DNA of 35,722 nucleotides from CAYQCE01 sp964415885 (GCA_964415885.1 CAYQCE010000033.1:1-35722), one strand, 5' to 3'; positions 23,201-31,472 are shown, counted from the stretch's first letter. Translations and numbers: made by a program. Notes: generated by a model not told the origin, from the letters alone.

Positions 23201-23826
23201 ATCCTGTCAATACGTCGTGCTGCAGCGATTTCAATATTGTAGGTTATAATGAACCTGTTTGTAGCTGCTTCTGTCTTCGATCCCCAGATGTTGTCAATGT
23301 TGCCCGGATTGCAAACCCAGCCGAGTTTCTCCGCGAAGTATCTCAGTATCTGTTGATAGTCCTCAACCCTTTGTTTCCCGTAGCAAATGTCCGCCCATTC
23401 GTCCGGCTCAGACACACTCTGCTCATCTTTGAGAAGATAGAGGACATTCCTGGCGCGGAGATCCGAGAGATCGAAATTATACTCCGGTTCGCCGGATGTA
23501 TCAGTGTGACCGGCTATGATTATTCTTTTTCGCGGATCGAACTCGATCTCCTTGAATACCAGAGCAAGCGCTCGTATTCCGCTCACTGCGGTCTGCTCCT
23601 CGGTAGCCTCGTCCGCGCCCGTATCTGTTTGAGGTCGAGTCGACTGCTCGCGCTCCTCAGCCGGCCGTTCGGGCATAAGTACGGCACTATTGAGATGAAA
23701 GAGGACATCCTCCATCTCAAGGATCTGCACCTCAAGTGGCCGAACGGTCAGATTGGCTTCCTGATGAGTTACAGCGCCTGATCTGTCGCGAATCCCTGTC
23801 GTGGATGGATTTTCAGAATTACACAC
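20230..23826 (-). CDS. OmpA / peptidoglycan-binding / zinc-metallopeptidase fusion, candidate T6SS effector
   Basis: 1198 residues from a GTG start. An OmpA-like domain begins at about 37 (EDVLFHLNSAVLMPE, RIIIAGHTDTSGEPEYN, LSDLRARNVLYLL) and closes only at about 287-299 (SQADRRVEILL). In between lies a PG_binding_1-like insert (LGWVCNPGNIDNIWGSKTEA, 168-187). After beta-rich regions of unknown fold comes a zincin with HELGHATGQVDD (858-869), which fits HExxHxxGxxD, and a Met-turn-like MMDMNGPIRIRHVW (931-944). A His cluster (HHHETVRTGHHDH) lies near 636-648. There is no signal peptide. It follows the PAAR gene by 33 bp, and the beta-propeller lipoprotein gene starts at its stop. The likely role is cell-wall targeting and proteolysis in a target periplasm. 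Peptidase substrate unknown; the effector role is inferred from context. Confidence 0.75.
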   Translation of the reverse strand: MCNSENPSTTGIRDRSGAVTHQEANLTVRPLEVQILEMEDVLFHLNSAVLMPERPAEEREQSTRPQTDTGADEATEEQTAVSGIRALALVFKEIEFDPRKRIIIAGHTDTSGEPEYNFDLSDLRARNVLYLLKDEQSVSEPDEWADICYGKQRVEDYQQILRYFAEKLGWVCNPGNIDNIWGSKTEAATNRFIITYNIEIAAARRIDRIPENAGAFVRNDGQHRWTKELWKAVYVLYSDELSSTLNVTPERLNTYRRERIRFIDPQNQFVGCGESFPLASQDDNYRSQADRRVEILLCRPSENVTIDCPARRDSVHTAEECPLYHDFRRPTYVPGNDLNGVAYHFRFKYYDRITKETTDVPNGLQITAWVDGDEVNSRIEYTDGLYMVVVQFANQSDAEAKADRVVFKFETENKWIYTENDSTAPTIVTKEISEIEAMEPSVQFAYYDLPAQWSSQNWVCRVGTDFNDFEHFMENRTSVDSPIVFNFDDIVLVKSDLSQAITDKSAADDFKDASGSLPALSDEEDMASDPPKFKSRVRILYIDHQDKKMKLYSTEEDPSNKEAFHNGSMVYFSKDSRDRVRNFITYPPIFSRAVVFCGEFYDVARRRTSASDPEFSAARGHVIGARAARINDSDVHHHETVRTGHHDHTTHCPGIGDFEIHYFDKGYADGNKFVSHLLIYWSGFIIKDTKPTAGGTGRRRPATQAQIDEFRSIGMLNSMEHWNKKEYQFDEHGRADDATYTEHEIHPFFFFEANEALKYSPPTPLDHKRQTNDVLDSAAYQTALTHARGGRPKTLVFITEEAKGSWVRSHRHGTPAFSAMSLRIKTREDDPTRFSSKFVPQWTEFGDPGQYGCLVMAHELGHATGQVDDYTDTDSLEFTQDDGTDVTRYFPTFGQFGRTTGGNRVSGNNSNFSQRESGSEAFSIAHDDATMMDMNGPIRIRHVWRFAHWVNENAKNSEPLHRFLSGSKHELHYPRSTMQYFRDGSDIPTNPWEWAFTGKVEIDGDSDREISAFVFEGLGETGPKTRPAAQANSAADLGTPVFKGILTIRPLINLSFRRNGADRWNREQMITWAHNLNRLFNSRHLNGKFKLTGGGGRLDPTVIRFIPGYDFQTSPPADCDLRIEVKRNSNDAISQSGSRIRLGDQIPARQIFNYIFGKAYTGTPATDRTFTTGDLEDVRDWFRTLAIPNANVFRIEEI

Positions 23827-23859
23827 GTTATTGCTCGAATAGTGACTTTATTGTGAATT

Positions 23860-25011
23860 CTATTGCGAAACTCTGGGGTCGATCGAAACTTCAACCGGTC
23901 CCGGAGGCAGGTTCTCTTCTCTGGCGTATCCGTTGCTGTCCAAAAAGCCTGATCTTACCTCGCCGTTGGAGAGATAGAGAGTGTACTGTTTGTTCGCCAG
24001 CGGATTGCCTTCATCGTCCTTGATCCTTAACTCTATCCAGTCCTTGTATGACAATATCCCCGATCGTTGCGACAGTCCGGAAACTTCTGCGACGAAGTAG
24101 AAGCTCGGCGATGTGTACCGCCGCTGCATTCTCTCGCGCTGAGTTCGGGTGTAGCCCTCGCCGACATCGAATTCCCACTCGACCTCGGCCTTGTCGCCGC
24201 TTACCTCACCCTCCAGTTCGGTAAGCTGTCGATCGGCGAATCCGGCGTCTTTCATCATGATCCGAAATGTCACTGCTTCGCCCGATTCAATCCCTGCAGT
24301 TTCTATGGCCAGCTTAACCGTGTCGCCCACTACGGCGCTCTTCTTTGACCATTGGGCGTCCGTAATCGCCGTCAACTCGATCTCATGGTCACCTTCGGAC
24401 ACTCCACCCCGGCGAACCTCACCGGCGAGCGGCCCTTCGGTAACGGTGCCGTCCGGCGACGATACGCGGTATCGCGGTCCGACGATCGGATTACCACCAC
24501 GGTCGGTGAACTGTACATTGAGTTGATGTCCTTCCTCTACTTCGGCCTCGGCTGACGTCCCGGAGCCACTCTCACCGCCGGAGCCGGATCCACCTCCGCC
24601 ACCGCCGCCCCCGCCGCCGATCATGACATTCGGGCTGCCCATAATAATCTTGCCTTTGTTCATCGGTGGCTTCTGGAATGGACCTCCCTGCGGTATATGA
24701 GGCGGCATATTGGTCGCCTCGCTGTCCTGTGTCGCAGCGGGCATTCCCTGTATGAACACAGATGTGCTGCAGTTGAGATTTATCATGCCATTGAACGGAT
24801 GGGGGAGAGGAGTCGGTACCGGTCCGCCAGGGGACGGGATCATAATGATATGCGTATCGACAGCAATCACTTTGTCGCCCTGCTTGGCAGCGGGCAGCTT
24901 GTTAATCAGCACTGTTGGGGCGCCCGCAACGATGACCTTGCCGACCGGCATATCTGTCGGGTCGTTGCACGTCATCACGGTGTCGGTCATTCTGGCTGCC
25001 GGTTTACCCAT
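23860..25011 (-). CDS. PAAR-repeat spike tip protein with beta-domain tail
   Basis: 383 residues. The first 130 have the PAAR/DUF4150 character (MGKPAARMTDTVMTC, MPVGKVIVAGAPTVLINKLP, AAKQGDKVIAVDTHIIMIPS, then STSVFIQGMPAATQDSEATN and KGKIIMGSPNVMIGG). PAAR proteins form the sharp zinc-binding tip on VgrG. A Gly/Ser linker (about 132-152) leads to a transthyretin-like domain (163-213), an Ig-like domain (215-320) and a second transthyretin-like domain (about 330-380). The last two are shared with the 298-residue protein at 17564-18460. It is the first gene of the cargo operon, with a promoter 57-85 bases upstream. The tail would present cargo at the tip rather than act enzymatically; no catalytic motif is visible. 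Confidence 0.88.
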   Translation of the reverse strand: MGKPAARMTDTVMTCNDPTDMPVGKVIVAGAPTVLINKLPAAKQGDKVIAVDTHIIMIPSPGGPVPTPLPHPFNGMINLNCSTSVFIQGMPAATQDSEATNMPPHIPQGGPFQKPPMNKGKIIMGSPNVMIGGGGGGGGGGSGSGGESGSGTSAEAEVEEGHQLNVQFTDRGGNPIVGPRYRVSSPDGTVTEGPLAGEVRRGGVSEGDHEIELTAITDAQWSKKSAVVGDTVKLAIETAGIESGEAVTFRIMMKDAGFADRQLTELEGEVSGDKAEVEWEFDVGEGYTRTQRERMQRRYTSPSFYFVAEVSGLSQRSGILSYKDWIELRIKDDEGNPLANKQYTLYLSNGEVRSGFLDSNGYAREENLPPGPVEVSIDPRVSQ

Positions 25012-25067
25012 TGATCATCCCTGAGATAAGATGTTGTGGTTTTACGGACATGTATTCGCCGAAAACA

Positions 25068-25096
25068 ATACTATCAAACTTTAGTCTTTTGGTCAA
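25068..25096 (-). promoter_or_regulatory. Sigma70-like promoter of the PAAR/cargo operon
   Basis: On the minus strand TTGACC (25096-25091), a 17-bp spacer and TAGTAT (25073-25068) give a start near 25061 and a leader of about 50 nt before the PAAR ATG. Confidence 0.65.
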
Positions 25097-25143
25097 CAAA
25101 GAAATTGGGACCATCCGGCTGCCTCGATCGCTATAATTTGTGC

Positions 25144-25171
25144 TTGACTGTGCCGAACAGGCATATATAAT
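25144..25171 (+). promoter_or_regulatory. Promoter of tRNA-Thr
   Basis: TTGACT (25144-25149), 16-bp spacer and a perfect TATAAT (25166-25171) lie 12 bases before the mature tRNA. Confidence 0.75.
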
Positions 25172-25183
25172 GACTCAGCTTAA

Positions 25184-25256
25184 GCCGGCGTAACTCAGTT
25201 GGTAGAGTAGCTGATTTGTAATCAGCCAGTCGGGGGTTCGAGTCCCTTCGCCGGCT
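25184..25256 (+). tRNA. tRNA-Thr (anticodon TGT)
   Basis: 73 nt without encoded CCA. The acceptor arm GCCGGCG (25184-25190) pairs with CGCCGGC (25249-25255). The anticodon stem GCTGA/TCAGC (25210-25214, 25222-25226) frames the loop TTTGTAA with anticodon TGT at 25217-25219. The T arm carries GGTTCGAGTCC. It is the first element transcribed rightward, divergent from the T6SS cargo operon. Confidence 0.96.
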
Positions 25257-25265
25257 CTTTTTTTT
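25249..25265 (+). terminator. T-run terminator after tRNA-Thr
   Basis: Eight T residues (25258-25265) directly follow the GC-rich acceptor stem of the tRNA. This would end transcription as an intrinsic terminator. Confidence 0.5.
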
Positions 25266-25307
25266 CTCGTCCCATATAAATCATCGCTTTAGCCATCAAT
25301 AATCCCA

Positions 25308-25335
25308 TTGACAATATGGAGTTTCTACGTACATT
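25308..25335 (+). promoter_or_regulatory. Candidate promoter of the first C10 peptidase gene
   Basis: TTGACA (25308-25313), 16-bp spacer and TACATT (25330-25335, 4 of 6). Its place argues that translation begins at 25376 rather than at the earlier in-frame ATG at 25316. Confidence 0.4.
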
Positions 25336-25375
25336 TACTGAAAGTGAAGGTATTCGTCATTTATGCGAGACATCT

Positions 25376-27442
25376 ATGAGCTTACGTCTTACCTTTTTTC
25401 TGACCGTCATAGCATCTGTTTTTCTAATTTCGGGTGGCAATCTGAAGGCAGAGCTGGCTGATCTGTCAGAGAGTGACAATGTCAGTCAGAACTGGCTCAC
25501 GGCGATCGTTGCTTCAAGTGGTTCCTGGGCCGGTACATCCGTGCCTGAAGTTTCGAACTCCGAGGAGATTTGGAGCGGCGACACACTCGTCGGACGAGTG
25601 TATCATATCAGTCCGTCGGGCTACATAGTCGTCTCAAGTCTGCGAGATCTGCCGCCAGTCAAAGCATACTCCGACAAATCGTCTTTCGATCCACTCGCAG
25701 AGGATGGCCCGTCGGCGATGATTCGTGAGGTTTTGTCCGATAGAATGAGAATGTTCGCCGAACGCTACGGCTCGCTCGAATATAGAGTGCAGTCAGGCGA
25801 TCCCGTCCTGTTCGCGGAATCAAACAGATCGGAGTGGGATCTCTTCTCGCTGGCCCCGAAGGAATTCAGTGCGCATTTTAACGCACAGGCCTCCCTCGAC
25901 GGAAACGAGGCGGGTCCGCTTCTGACTACGTCCTGGGATCAGAATTACCCGTACAACATTTACTGCCCGATGGGAGACGGTGGCCGGACAATCGTCGGTT
26001 GCGTGGCTACCGCGGCATCTCAGGTCATGGCATACTGGCAGTGGCCTCCGCACGGAACCGGATCGTCGAGTTACTGGTGGTCCGGAGATTACTCGTGCGA
26101 TGGCTCGACGAGTGGCCGGCAGCTATCTGCCGACTATTCGGATCCGTACGACTGGCCGAATTTCGTCGATGAGTGCGGTACCTGTACCCAGGCCCAGAAA
26201 GAGGCGATCGCCGAGCTTTGTTATGAGGTTGGTGTCGCGTATGAGATGTCATACGGCAGGTGTGGGTCCGGAGCATATACCGCCGATGCCCTATACGTAT
26301 TCCCGGAGTATTTCCTGTATGACGAGTCTATCAACAGGCAGAACAGGTCATCGAACGATCCCGACGACTGGTTTGCGATGGTGCAGGATGAGATAAACGC
26401 CGATCGCCCGATTCTGTACCGCATACAGAGCCATGCAATAGTCTGTGATGGCTGGCGCATCATAAACGATTCCAAGCAGTATCACTTCAACTACGGTTGG
26501 GATGACAGCCACAACGCCTGGTATGCGCTCGACAATCTGTATTGCAACTGGAGTGGCTGTGATCCGATGGTAGAGTATATGATTCGGGATATCAAACCCG
26601 TGCCGGATTCGGATCAGGATGGTCTCGTGAACCCGTTCGACAACTGTCCGACAGAGTACAATCCCGATCAGGCCGATTCCGATGAGGATGGCGCAGGTGA
26701 TCTCTGCGACAACTGCCCGAGCGTCCCGAACGAATTTCAGGGGGATGCCGACGGTGATGGGTACGGCGATTTGTGCGATCCGGATGCGGATAATGACGGT
26801 CTGATGAACGATAATGACAACTGTCCGCTCGTAGAGAATGTTGACCAGATCGACAGCGACTCAGATGGCGCGGGAGACGCGTGCGACAACTGCCCGGATC
26901 TTCCGAATCCGTATCAATACGACGAAAACCGTGACGGCGTGGGAGACGCCTGTGACGGATCCCTGCATATACAGGCCTACGAGGTCCCGGATGCTACGAT
27001 TGGGGAGCCGTACAGTTACGACTTCTGGGCGGTCGGCGGCGTGGAGCCTTACGACTGGCGCAAAGTTGCCGGTCAGCCGCCGTATGGGACAGTATTCTCC
27101 GGTGGGGCGGAGGCGTCGATCAGCGGTACTCCACAGATAATCGGTACCTCCGCGGTTATACTCGAGCTCACCGATTCCGATTCGCCGGTGAATGTCGATA
27201 CAATGACCGTCTTCATCGACGTCGTGGAGCAGCAGTTCATCTGCGGAGATGTGAATGATTCGGGCGTGACGGATATTGACGATGTCGTTTATCTCATATC
27301 ATATGTATTCAGCGGCGGACCCGAGCCCCCTAATCCGCAGTCGGCCGATGTTAACTGCAGTGGGGACATAGATATAGATGACATAACTTACTTGATCGGG
27401 TATGTTTTCTCCGGTACGGGCGATCCGTGCGGCGGCTGTTAG
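25376..27442 (+). CDS. Secreted C10 (streptopain-like) cysteine peptidase with TSP3, Ig-like and dockerin domains
   Basis: 688 residues from the ATG at 25376, which puts the signal peptide (MSLRLTFFLTVIASVFLISG) at the N-terminus. A propeptide-like part (SQNWLTAIV, GYIVVSSLRDLPPVKAYS) precedes the C10 catalytic domain: Cys209 in GRTIVGCVATAASQVMAYW, His353 in QSHAIVCDGW, then YHFNYGWDDSHNAWYAL. Three to four thrombospondin type-3 calcium-binding repeats (DNCP...DSDEDGAGDLCDNCP) follow, then an Ig-like domain (ATIGEPYSYDF...GGVEPYDW), and two dockerin-like repeats (GDVNDSGVTDIDDVVYLIS and DVNCSGDIDIDDITYLIG) ending in DPCGGC. It would act outside the cell as a secreted or surface-held protease. 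The next gene is a close paralogue; no cohesin is seen in the window. Confidence 0.88.
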   Translation: MSLRLTFFLTVIASVFLISGGNLKAELADLSESDNVSQNWLTAIVASSGSWAGTSVPEVSNSEEIWSGDTLVGRVYHISPSGYIVVSSLRDLPPVKAYSDKSSFDPLAEDGPSAMIREVLSDRMRMFAERYGSLEYRVQSGDPVLFAESNRSEWDLFSLAPKEFSAHFNAQASLDGNEAGPLLTTSWDQNYPYNIYCPMGDGGRTIVGCVATAASQVMAYWQWPPHGTGSSSYWWSGDYSCDGSTSGRQLSADYSDPYDWPNFVDECGTCTQAQKEAIAELCYEVGVAYEMSYGRCGSGAYTADALYVFPEYFLYDESINRQNRSSNDPDDWFAMVQDEINADRPILYRIQSHAIVCDGWRIINDSKQYHFNYGWDDSHNAWYALDNLYCNWSGCDPMVEYMIRDIKPVPDSDQDGLVNPFDNCPTEYNPDQADSDEDGAGDLCDNCPSVPNEFQGDADGDGYGDLCDPDADNDGLMNDNDNCPLVENVDQIDSDSDGAGDACDNCPDLPNPYQYDENRDGVGDACDGSLHIQAYEVPDATIGEPYSYDFWAVGGVEPYDWRKVAGQPPYGTVFSGGAEASISGTPQIIGTSAVILELTDSDSPVNVDTMTVFIDVVEQQFICGDVNDSGVTDIDDVVYLISYVFSGGPEPPNPQSADVNCSGDIDIDDITYLIGYVFSGTGDPCGGC

Positions 27443-27496
27443 CGAGCTGCTGGTGAAGAGCTGCTCAACAAACCCGATCAAACTATCTATAAAACG

Positions 27497-27524
27497 TTGA
27501 CTAATATGGGATTTTGCTTAAATT
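27497..27524 (+). promoter_or_regulatory. Candidate promoter of the second C10 peptidase gene
   Basis: TTGACT (27497-27502), 16-bp spacer and TAAATT (27519-27524) lie in the 148-bp gap between the two paralogues, so the second copy can be transcribed on its own. Confidence 0.45.
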
Positions 27525-27590
27525 CCATAGTGTATGCCCTTTCTCGAACTTTGTGCGACTTCCCGCCACTAAGCATCGGAGGTAGAAGAT

Positions 27591-29708
27591 ATGTCGTGTC
27601 CCGGTAAGACAACTGAGAGATCATCAGGGAGTAGTTTCACTTTCACGCTACGAGTTTTCGCAGGCTTGCTTGCGCTTACTCTCGTGTTTGCCGCTGTTTC
27701 GGCAAACGCCGAACTCACGCAGCCGGCGGAGCGCGAACTGGTCTGCCAGAACTGGCTGACTGAGACTGTGTTTTTGAGCGGGGAATGGAATGGCGATCCC
27801 GCCCCCCGGATTGCGGGGTCGATAGAGATATTGAGCGACAACGGAGAACTTCTGGGAACGATGTTCGAGATAGCACCTTCCGGCTACGTTATCGTCCCTG
27901 TCCTCCGCGAGCTTCCGCCGATCAAGGTGTTTTCGGAGGAGTCTGCACTCGATTTTTCCGATCCGGATGGTCCGGCGGTAATGATCCGCGAGATTCTGGA
28001 GCATCGGCATGAGTTGTATGAACAGCGTTATGGCAGCCTGAATGCAGTGCAGGACAGCGAACCGTTGCTCGATCCGATCAATGCGAGTCAATGGAGCAAA
28101 TATGCGGTCTCTCCGAAGGAGTTCCAGGCTTCATTGACTTCGAAGAATTCGCTCGATGCTCAGCAAGTTGGTCCTCTTCTGAATACGAGCTGGCACCAGC
28201 GTTCTCCGTATAACATGTACTGCCCGATGGGCGACGGCGGCAGAACTGTGGTCGGCTGTGTCGCGACAGCGGTCGGGCAGATCCAGAAGTATTGGAACTG
28301 GCCGCCTTTCGGATTCGGGTCGAGTTCCTACTACTGGTCCGGCGATAATTCATGTGGCGGATCGACCTCCGGTCAGTTCATGAGCGTCGATCATTCCGAC
28401 GAATACGACTGGCCTAACGTTCATGACTGCGGTTCATGCAACGAGGTCGAGCGTGAGGCTGTCGCAGAGGTTTGCTACGAGCTCGGAGTCGCGTTCAACA
28501 TGATGTATGGCGTCTGCGGTTCCGGAACATATTCCAGCTATGTGCTTGATGCTCTTCCAGACCACTACAGGTATCATGAATCGATCGATCAGGAATACCG
28601 TTCGAGTTACACTCAGGAGGGTTGGTTCCAGTTAATCCAGAGCGAGATCGATGCCGGCCGCCCGATGTACTATACGATCAGCCGTCACGCAATAGTTTGC
28701 GATGGCTGGAAGATCGTCGGCTCAACCAGGATGTACCACTTCAACTACGGATGGAACGACGGCCACAACGCCTGGTACACGGTTGACAATCTCCACTGCG
28801 ACTGGGAAGGCTGCAACTACATGAGCGAGGCTCTGATTCGGAATATCTATCCCGAGGAAGACTCGGACGAAGATGGAATCTACAATTCGCTTGACAACTG
28901 CCCGTATGTCGCTAATCCGGTCCAGGAAGACAGCGACTCGGATGGCGCCGGGGACGCTTGTGACAACTGCCTGGATATTGCGAACCCGATGCAGGGTGAT
29001 GCGGACGGTGACGGCGCAGGCGATCTCTGCGATAGCGATGCTGACGACGACGGATATCTGAATCCGAGCGACAACTGCTGGCTGGTGGCCAACGGTGATC
29101 AGGCAGACGGAGACGGTGACGGTGTCGGCGATGCCTGTGACAATTGTCCGTCTATAGCGAATCCCGAGCAGTATGACGAGAACGACGACGGTATCGGCGA
29201 TGGCTGCGACGGTCTGCTACACATCCAGGCTTACGAAATTCCTTCTGCATACACCGGACAGGAATATGAATACGACTTCTGGTGTGTCGGCGGTGTGCCG
29301 CCTTACAACTGGACAAAGGTCGTTGGTCAGCCGCCGTACGGGACAATGTTCGTCGGGGGAGAGGATGCCTCGGTCGTTGGAACCCCTCAGAGTCCGGGAA
29401 TAGCGGCCTTCATGGTGGCCATTTCCGATTCAGACGATCCGCCTAACGTTGATTCGATGATGGTGTCTATCGAAGTGCTCGAGTATGAGGAGCCGTATGT
29501 TTGCGGGGATGTTGACGGCACCGAAACTGTCGACATCGATGACATTGTTTTCCTGATAGATTATGTATTCGGCAGCGGGTTAGCACCCGATCCGATGGAA
29601 GCCGCTGATCCGAATTGTTCGGGCGGTGTGGATATAGACGACACAGTTTATCTGATAGCATACGTATTTTCCGGCGGACCTGATCCGTGCGCTGCCTGCC
29701 CGCAGTAA
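27591..29708 (+). CDS. Secreted C10 cysteine peptidase paralogue with TSP3, Ig-like and dockerin domains
   Basis: 705 residues with the same order of domains as its upstream neighbour: signal peptide (LRVFAGLLALTLVFAAVSANA, cleavage about residue 40), pro-region (SGYVIVPVLRELPPIKVFS), C10 domain with Cys223 (GRTVVGCVATAVGQIQKYW) and His366 (ISRHAIVCDGW), then YHFNYGWNDGHNAWYTV. TSP3 repeats lie at about 413-515, an Ig-like domain (YTGQEYEYDFW) at about 520-620, and a dockerin pair at about 635-700 ending DPCAACPQ. GGAGG eight bases before the ATG supports the start. The catalytic core motifs are almost identical between the copies, whereas the pro-region and loops differ, so this is an old tandem duplication and both copies appear intact. 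Confidence 0.88.
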   Translation: MSCPGKTTERSSGSSFTFTLRVFAGLLALTLVFAAVSANAELTQPAERELVCQNWLTETVFLSGEWNGDPAPRIAGSIEILSDNGELLGTMFEIAPSGYVIVPVLRELPPIKVFSEESALDFSDPDGPAVMIREILEHRHELYEQRYGSLNAVQDSEPLLDPINASQWSKYAVSPKEFQASLTSKNSLDAQQVGPLLNTSWHQRSPYNMYCPMGDGGRTVVGCVATAVGQIQKYWNWPPFGFGSSSYYWSGDNSCGGSTSGQFMSVDHSDEYDWPNVHDCGSCNEVEREAVAEVCYELGVAFNMMYGVCGSGTYSSYVLDALPDHYRYHESIDQEYRSSYTQEGWFQLIQSEIDAGRPMYYTISRHAIVCDGWKIVGSTRMYHFNYGWNDGHNAWYTVDNLHCDWEGCNYMSEALIRNIYPEEDSDEDGIYNSLDNCPYVANPVQEDSDSDGAGDACDNCLDIANPMQGDADGDGAGDLCDSDADDDGYLNPSDNCWLVANGDQADGDGDGVGDACDNCPSIANPEQYDENDDGIGDGCDGLLHIQAYEIPSAYTGQEYEYDFWCVGGVPPYNWTKVVGQPPYGTMFVGGEDASVVGTPQSPGIAAFMVAISDSDDPPNVDSMMVSIEVLEYEEPYVCGDVDGTETVDIDDIVFLIDYVFGSGLAPDPMEAADPNCSGGVDIDDTVYLIAYVFSGGPDPCAACPQ

Positions 29709-29710
29709 GC

Positions 29711-29743
29711 GGAAGCAGTCTCCGGTAGCCGGGCGGAGCTTCC
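29711..29743 (+). terminator. Bulged hairpin after the second C10 gene
   Basis: GGAAGC-AGT-CTCCG pairs with CGGAG-CTTCC across a short loop, just after the stop codon. It lacks a following T tract, so terminator function is uncertain. Confidence 0.3.
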
Positions 29744-29796
29744 TATCAGTAGCCTCGCCTATATAGCAGCAACGGTCAGGGTGATGGGGGACAGGT

Positions 29797-31423
29797 ATGT
29801 CTTCGCTCAGGCTTCGTCTTGTGTCGTCGCTTCTTGCGTTAGCAATTCTTGTTCCGATAGTGATTGCGAACGCCCAACTTGCGACATCGGGGCCGACCCG
29901 AGGGAGTCGATCTCGGTTTCTACCCACGCATACGATCACAGGTTGTGATGTCCAATGTTCCAAGTTACGGCTGGCATCATGGATGTGGTCCCACCGCGCT
30001 CGGAATGGTCATCGGATTCTGGGACTTTTACGCCTGGGATGAGCTCGTCGAGGGGGATGCTTTCCTGCAGAATGCACATGTCAACGCCATGATTGCGAGC
30101 GACGGCTCGAATCCGGTCTGCGTGGGGAACGGAGATCATTTCAGGGATTACGCATGCCCGATAGATGATGGGGATGAAATTCAGGCCGACCTCTCTGAGC
30201 TCGGAGGCGCGCACGAGAGCGAGTGTCTTGCGGACTTCATGCATACGTCATGGAGCAGTGACGGGCTCGCATACGGCTGGAGCTATTCCGACATGATAGA
30301 CAATTCGTTTATCGGTTACGTTAACATGGTCGCGCCCGAGGCGAATCCGCAGGCTACTCGGTACGATTTCTCAGTCGAAAATTTCGAGATATACAAGGCG
30401 GAGATAGACTCGTCCCGGCCGGTTGTGCTACTCGTCGATACGGATGGCAATGGCTGGACCGATCACTTCGTAACGGGAATAGGATACGATGCGGAGAACA
30501 ATCGCTACGGGGTCTACGACACATGGGATCATCGCATTCACTGGTACCTCTGGCGCGGCCTGGCCTCCGGAAACGGGTGGGGCATATTAGATTTCACGGT
30601 AATGAAACTCGATGTTGTTTGCACAGATAGTGACGGTGACGGTTACGGAGACCCGGGCGATCCGTCCAATAACTGCCCTGACGACAACTGCCCGTTNNNN
30701 NNNNNNNNNNNNNNNNNNNNNNNNNNNNNNNNNNNNNNNNNNNNNNNNNNNNNNNNNNNNNNNNNNNNNNNNNNNNNNNNNNNNNNNNNNNNNNNNGACA
30801 ACTGCCCGTTCGCGCTGAATCCGGGGCAGGAGGATTCTGACGGGGATGAATTCGGAGATGCGTGTGATAACTGCCCGTCAGTCTATAACCCCGAGCAGTA
30901 TGACGAGAACGGAGACGGTGTCGGCGATCATTGTGACGGTGAATTACACATCATTGCATACGACATCCCGGATGCCACGCTTGGTGAACCATACTTCTAC
31001 CAGTTTACGTGCGTAGGAGGCGTTGAGCCGTTGACGTGGGAAAAAGTGCTCGGACATCCGCCGTATGGTTGCGTGTTCACGGGCGGGAGCGAGGGTACGA
31101 TTAGCGGTACTCCGCTCTCCGATGGCACTTTTTCGATAACAGTCGGCGCGACCGACTCTGATACGCCTGCCAGGTATGACCAGTTGATGTGTTCGATACG
31201 TGTGATCAAGCCACTGCTTTGCGGTGATGTTAATGGCAGCGACGGAGTTGATATTGACGACATTGTATATCTGATATACTATGTATTCGCAGGTGGTACG
31301 GCGCCAAGTCCGATTGCGGCCGGCGATGTCAACTGCTCGGGCGGAATTGATATCGATGATATCGTATACCTGATCCAGTATGTATTTACCGGCGGACCGG
31401 GGCCTTGCGCCGATTGTCCTTGA
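29797..31423 (+). pseudogene. Secreted C39-like cysteine peptidase with TSP3, Ig-like and dockerin domains; frameshifted and interrupted by a gap
   Basis: A signal peptide at 29797 (LRLVSSLLALAILVPIVIANA, cleavage before QLATSG) is in one frame. The mature protein is in the frame one base later, readable from about 29864: SNVPSYGWHHGCGPTALGMV with the C39-like catalytic Cys, DHFVTGIGYDAENN with the His, then YDTWDH. The shift needs one extra base between about 29870 and 29935. TSP3 repeats (DNCP) are broken by 100 N, then continue with DSDGDEFGDACDNCP, an Ig-like domain (ATLGEPYFYQFTCVGGVEPL) and a dockerin pair ending GPCADCP. The downstream part is otherwise well kept, so a sequencing or assembly error is as likely as real inactivation. 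A different peptidase family from its C10 neighbours but with the same tail. Confidence 0.7.
30697..30796. other. Scaffold gap of 100 N
   Basis: Exactly 100 N, the standard placeholder for a gap of unknown size. The same 14 bases, GACAACTGCCCGTT, lie directly on both sides (30683-30696 and 30797-30810), in the same reading frame. The two contigs therefore probably end within a TSP3 repeat that the assembler could not resolve. Confidence 0.95.
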
Positions 31424-31472
31424 ATCTATTATCCTGCCGCTATAGATTGATTTAACTGCGCGGGAGGATTGC

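Noticed and set aside
25184..25256. tRNA-Thr as an integration site of a T6SS island
   Set aside because: No copy of the tRNA 3' end was seen near the left border (about 1188-1340), and no integrase or transposase gene occurs in the window.
25316..25375. Earlier in-frame start of the first C10 peptidase at 25316
   Set aside because: It would place 20 polar residues before the signal peptide and lies immediately beside a likely -35 element.
26600..26960. DNA tandem repeats in the TSP3-coding stretches
   Set aside because: The repetition is at protein level (calcium-loop repeats) and degenerate at DNA level; it is not a separate repeat element or CRISPR array.
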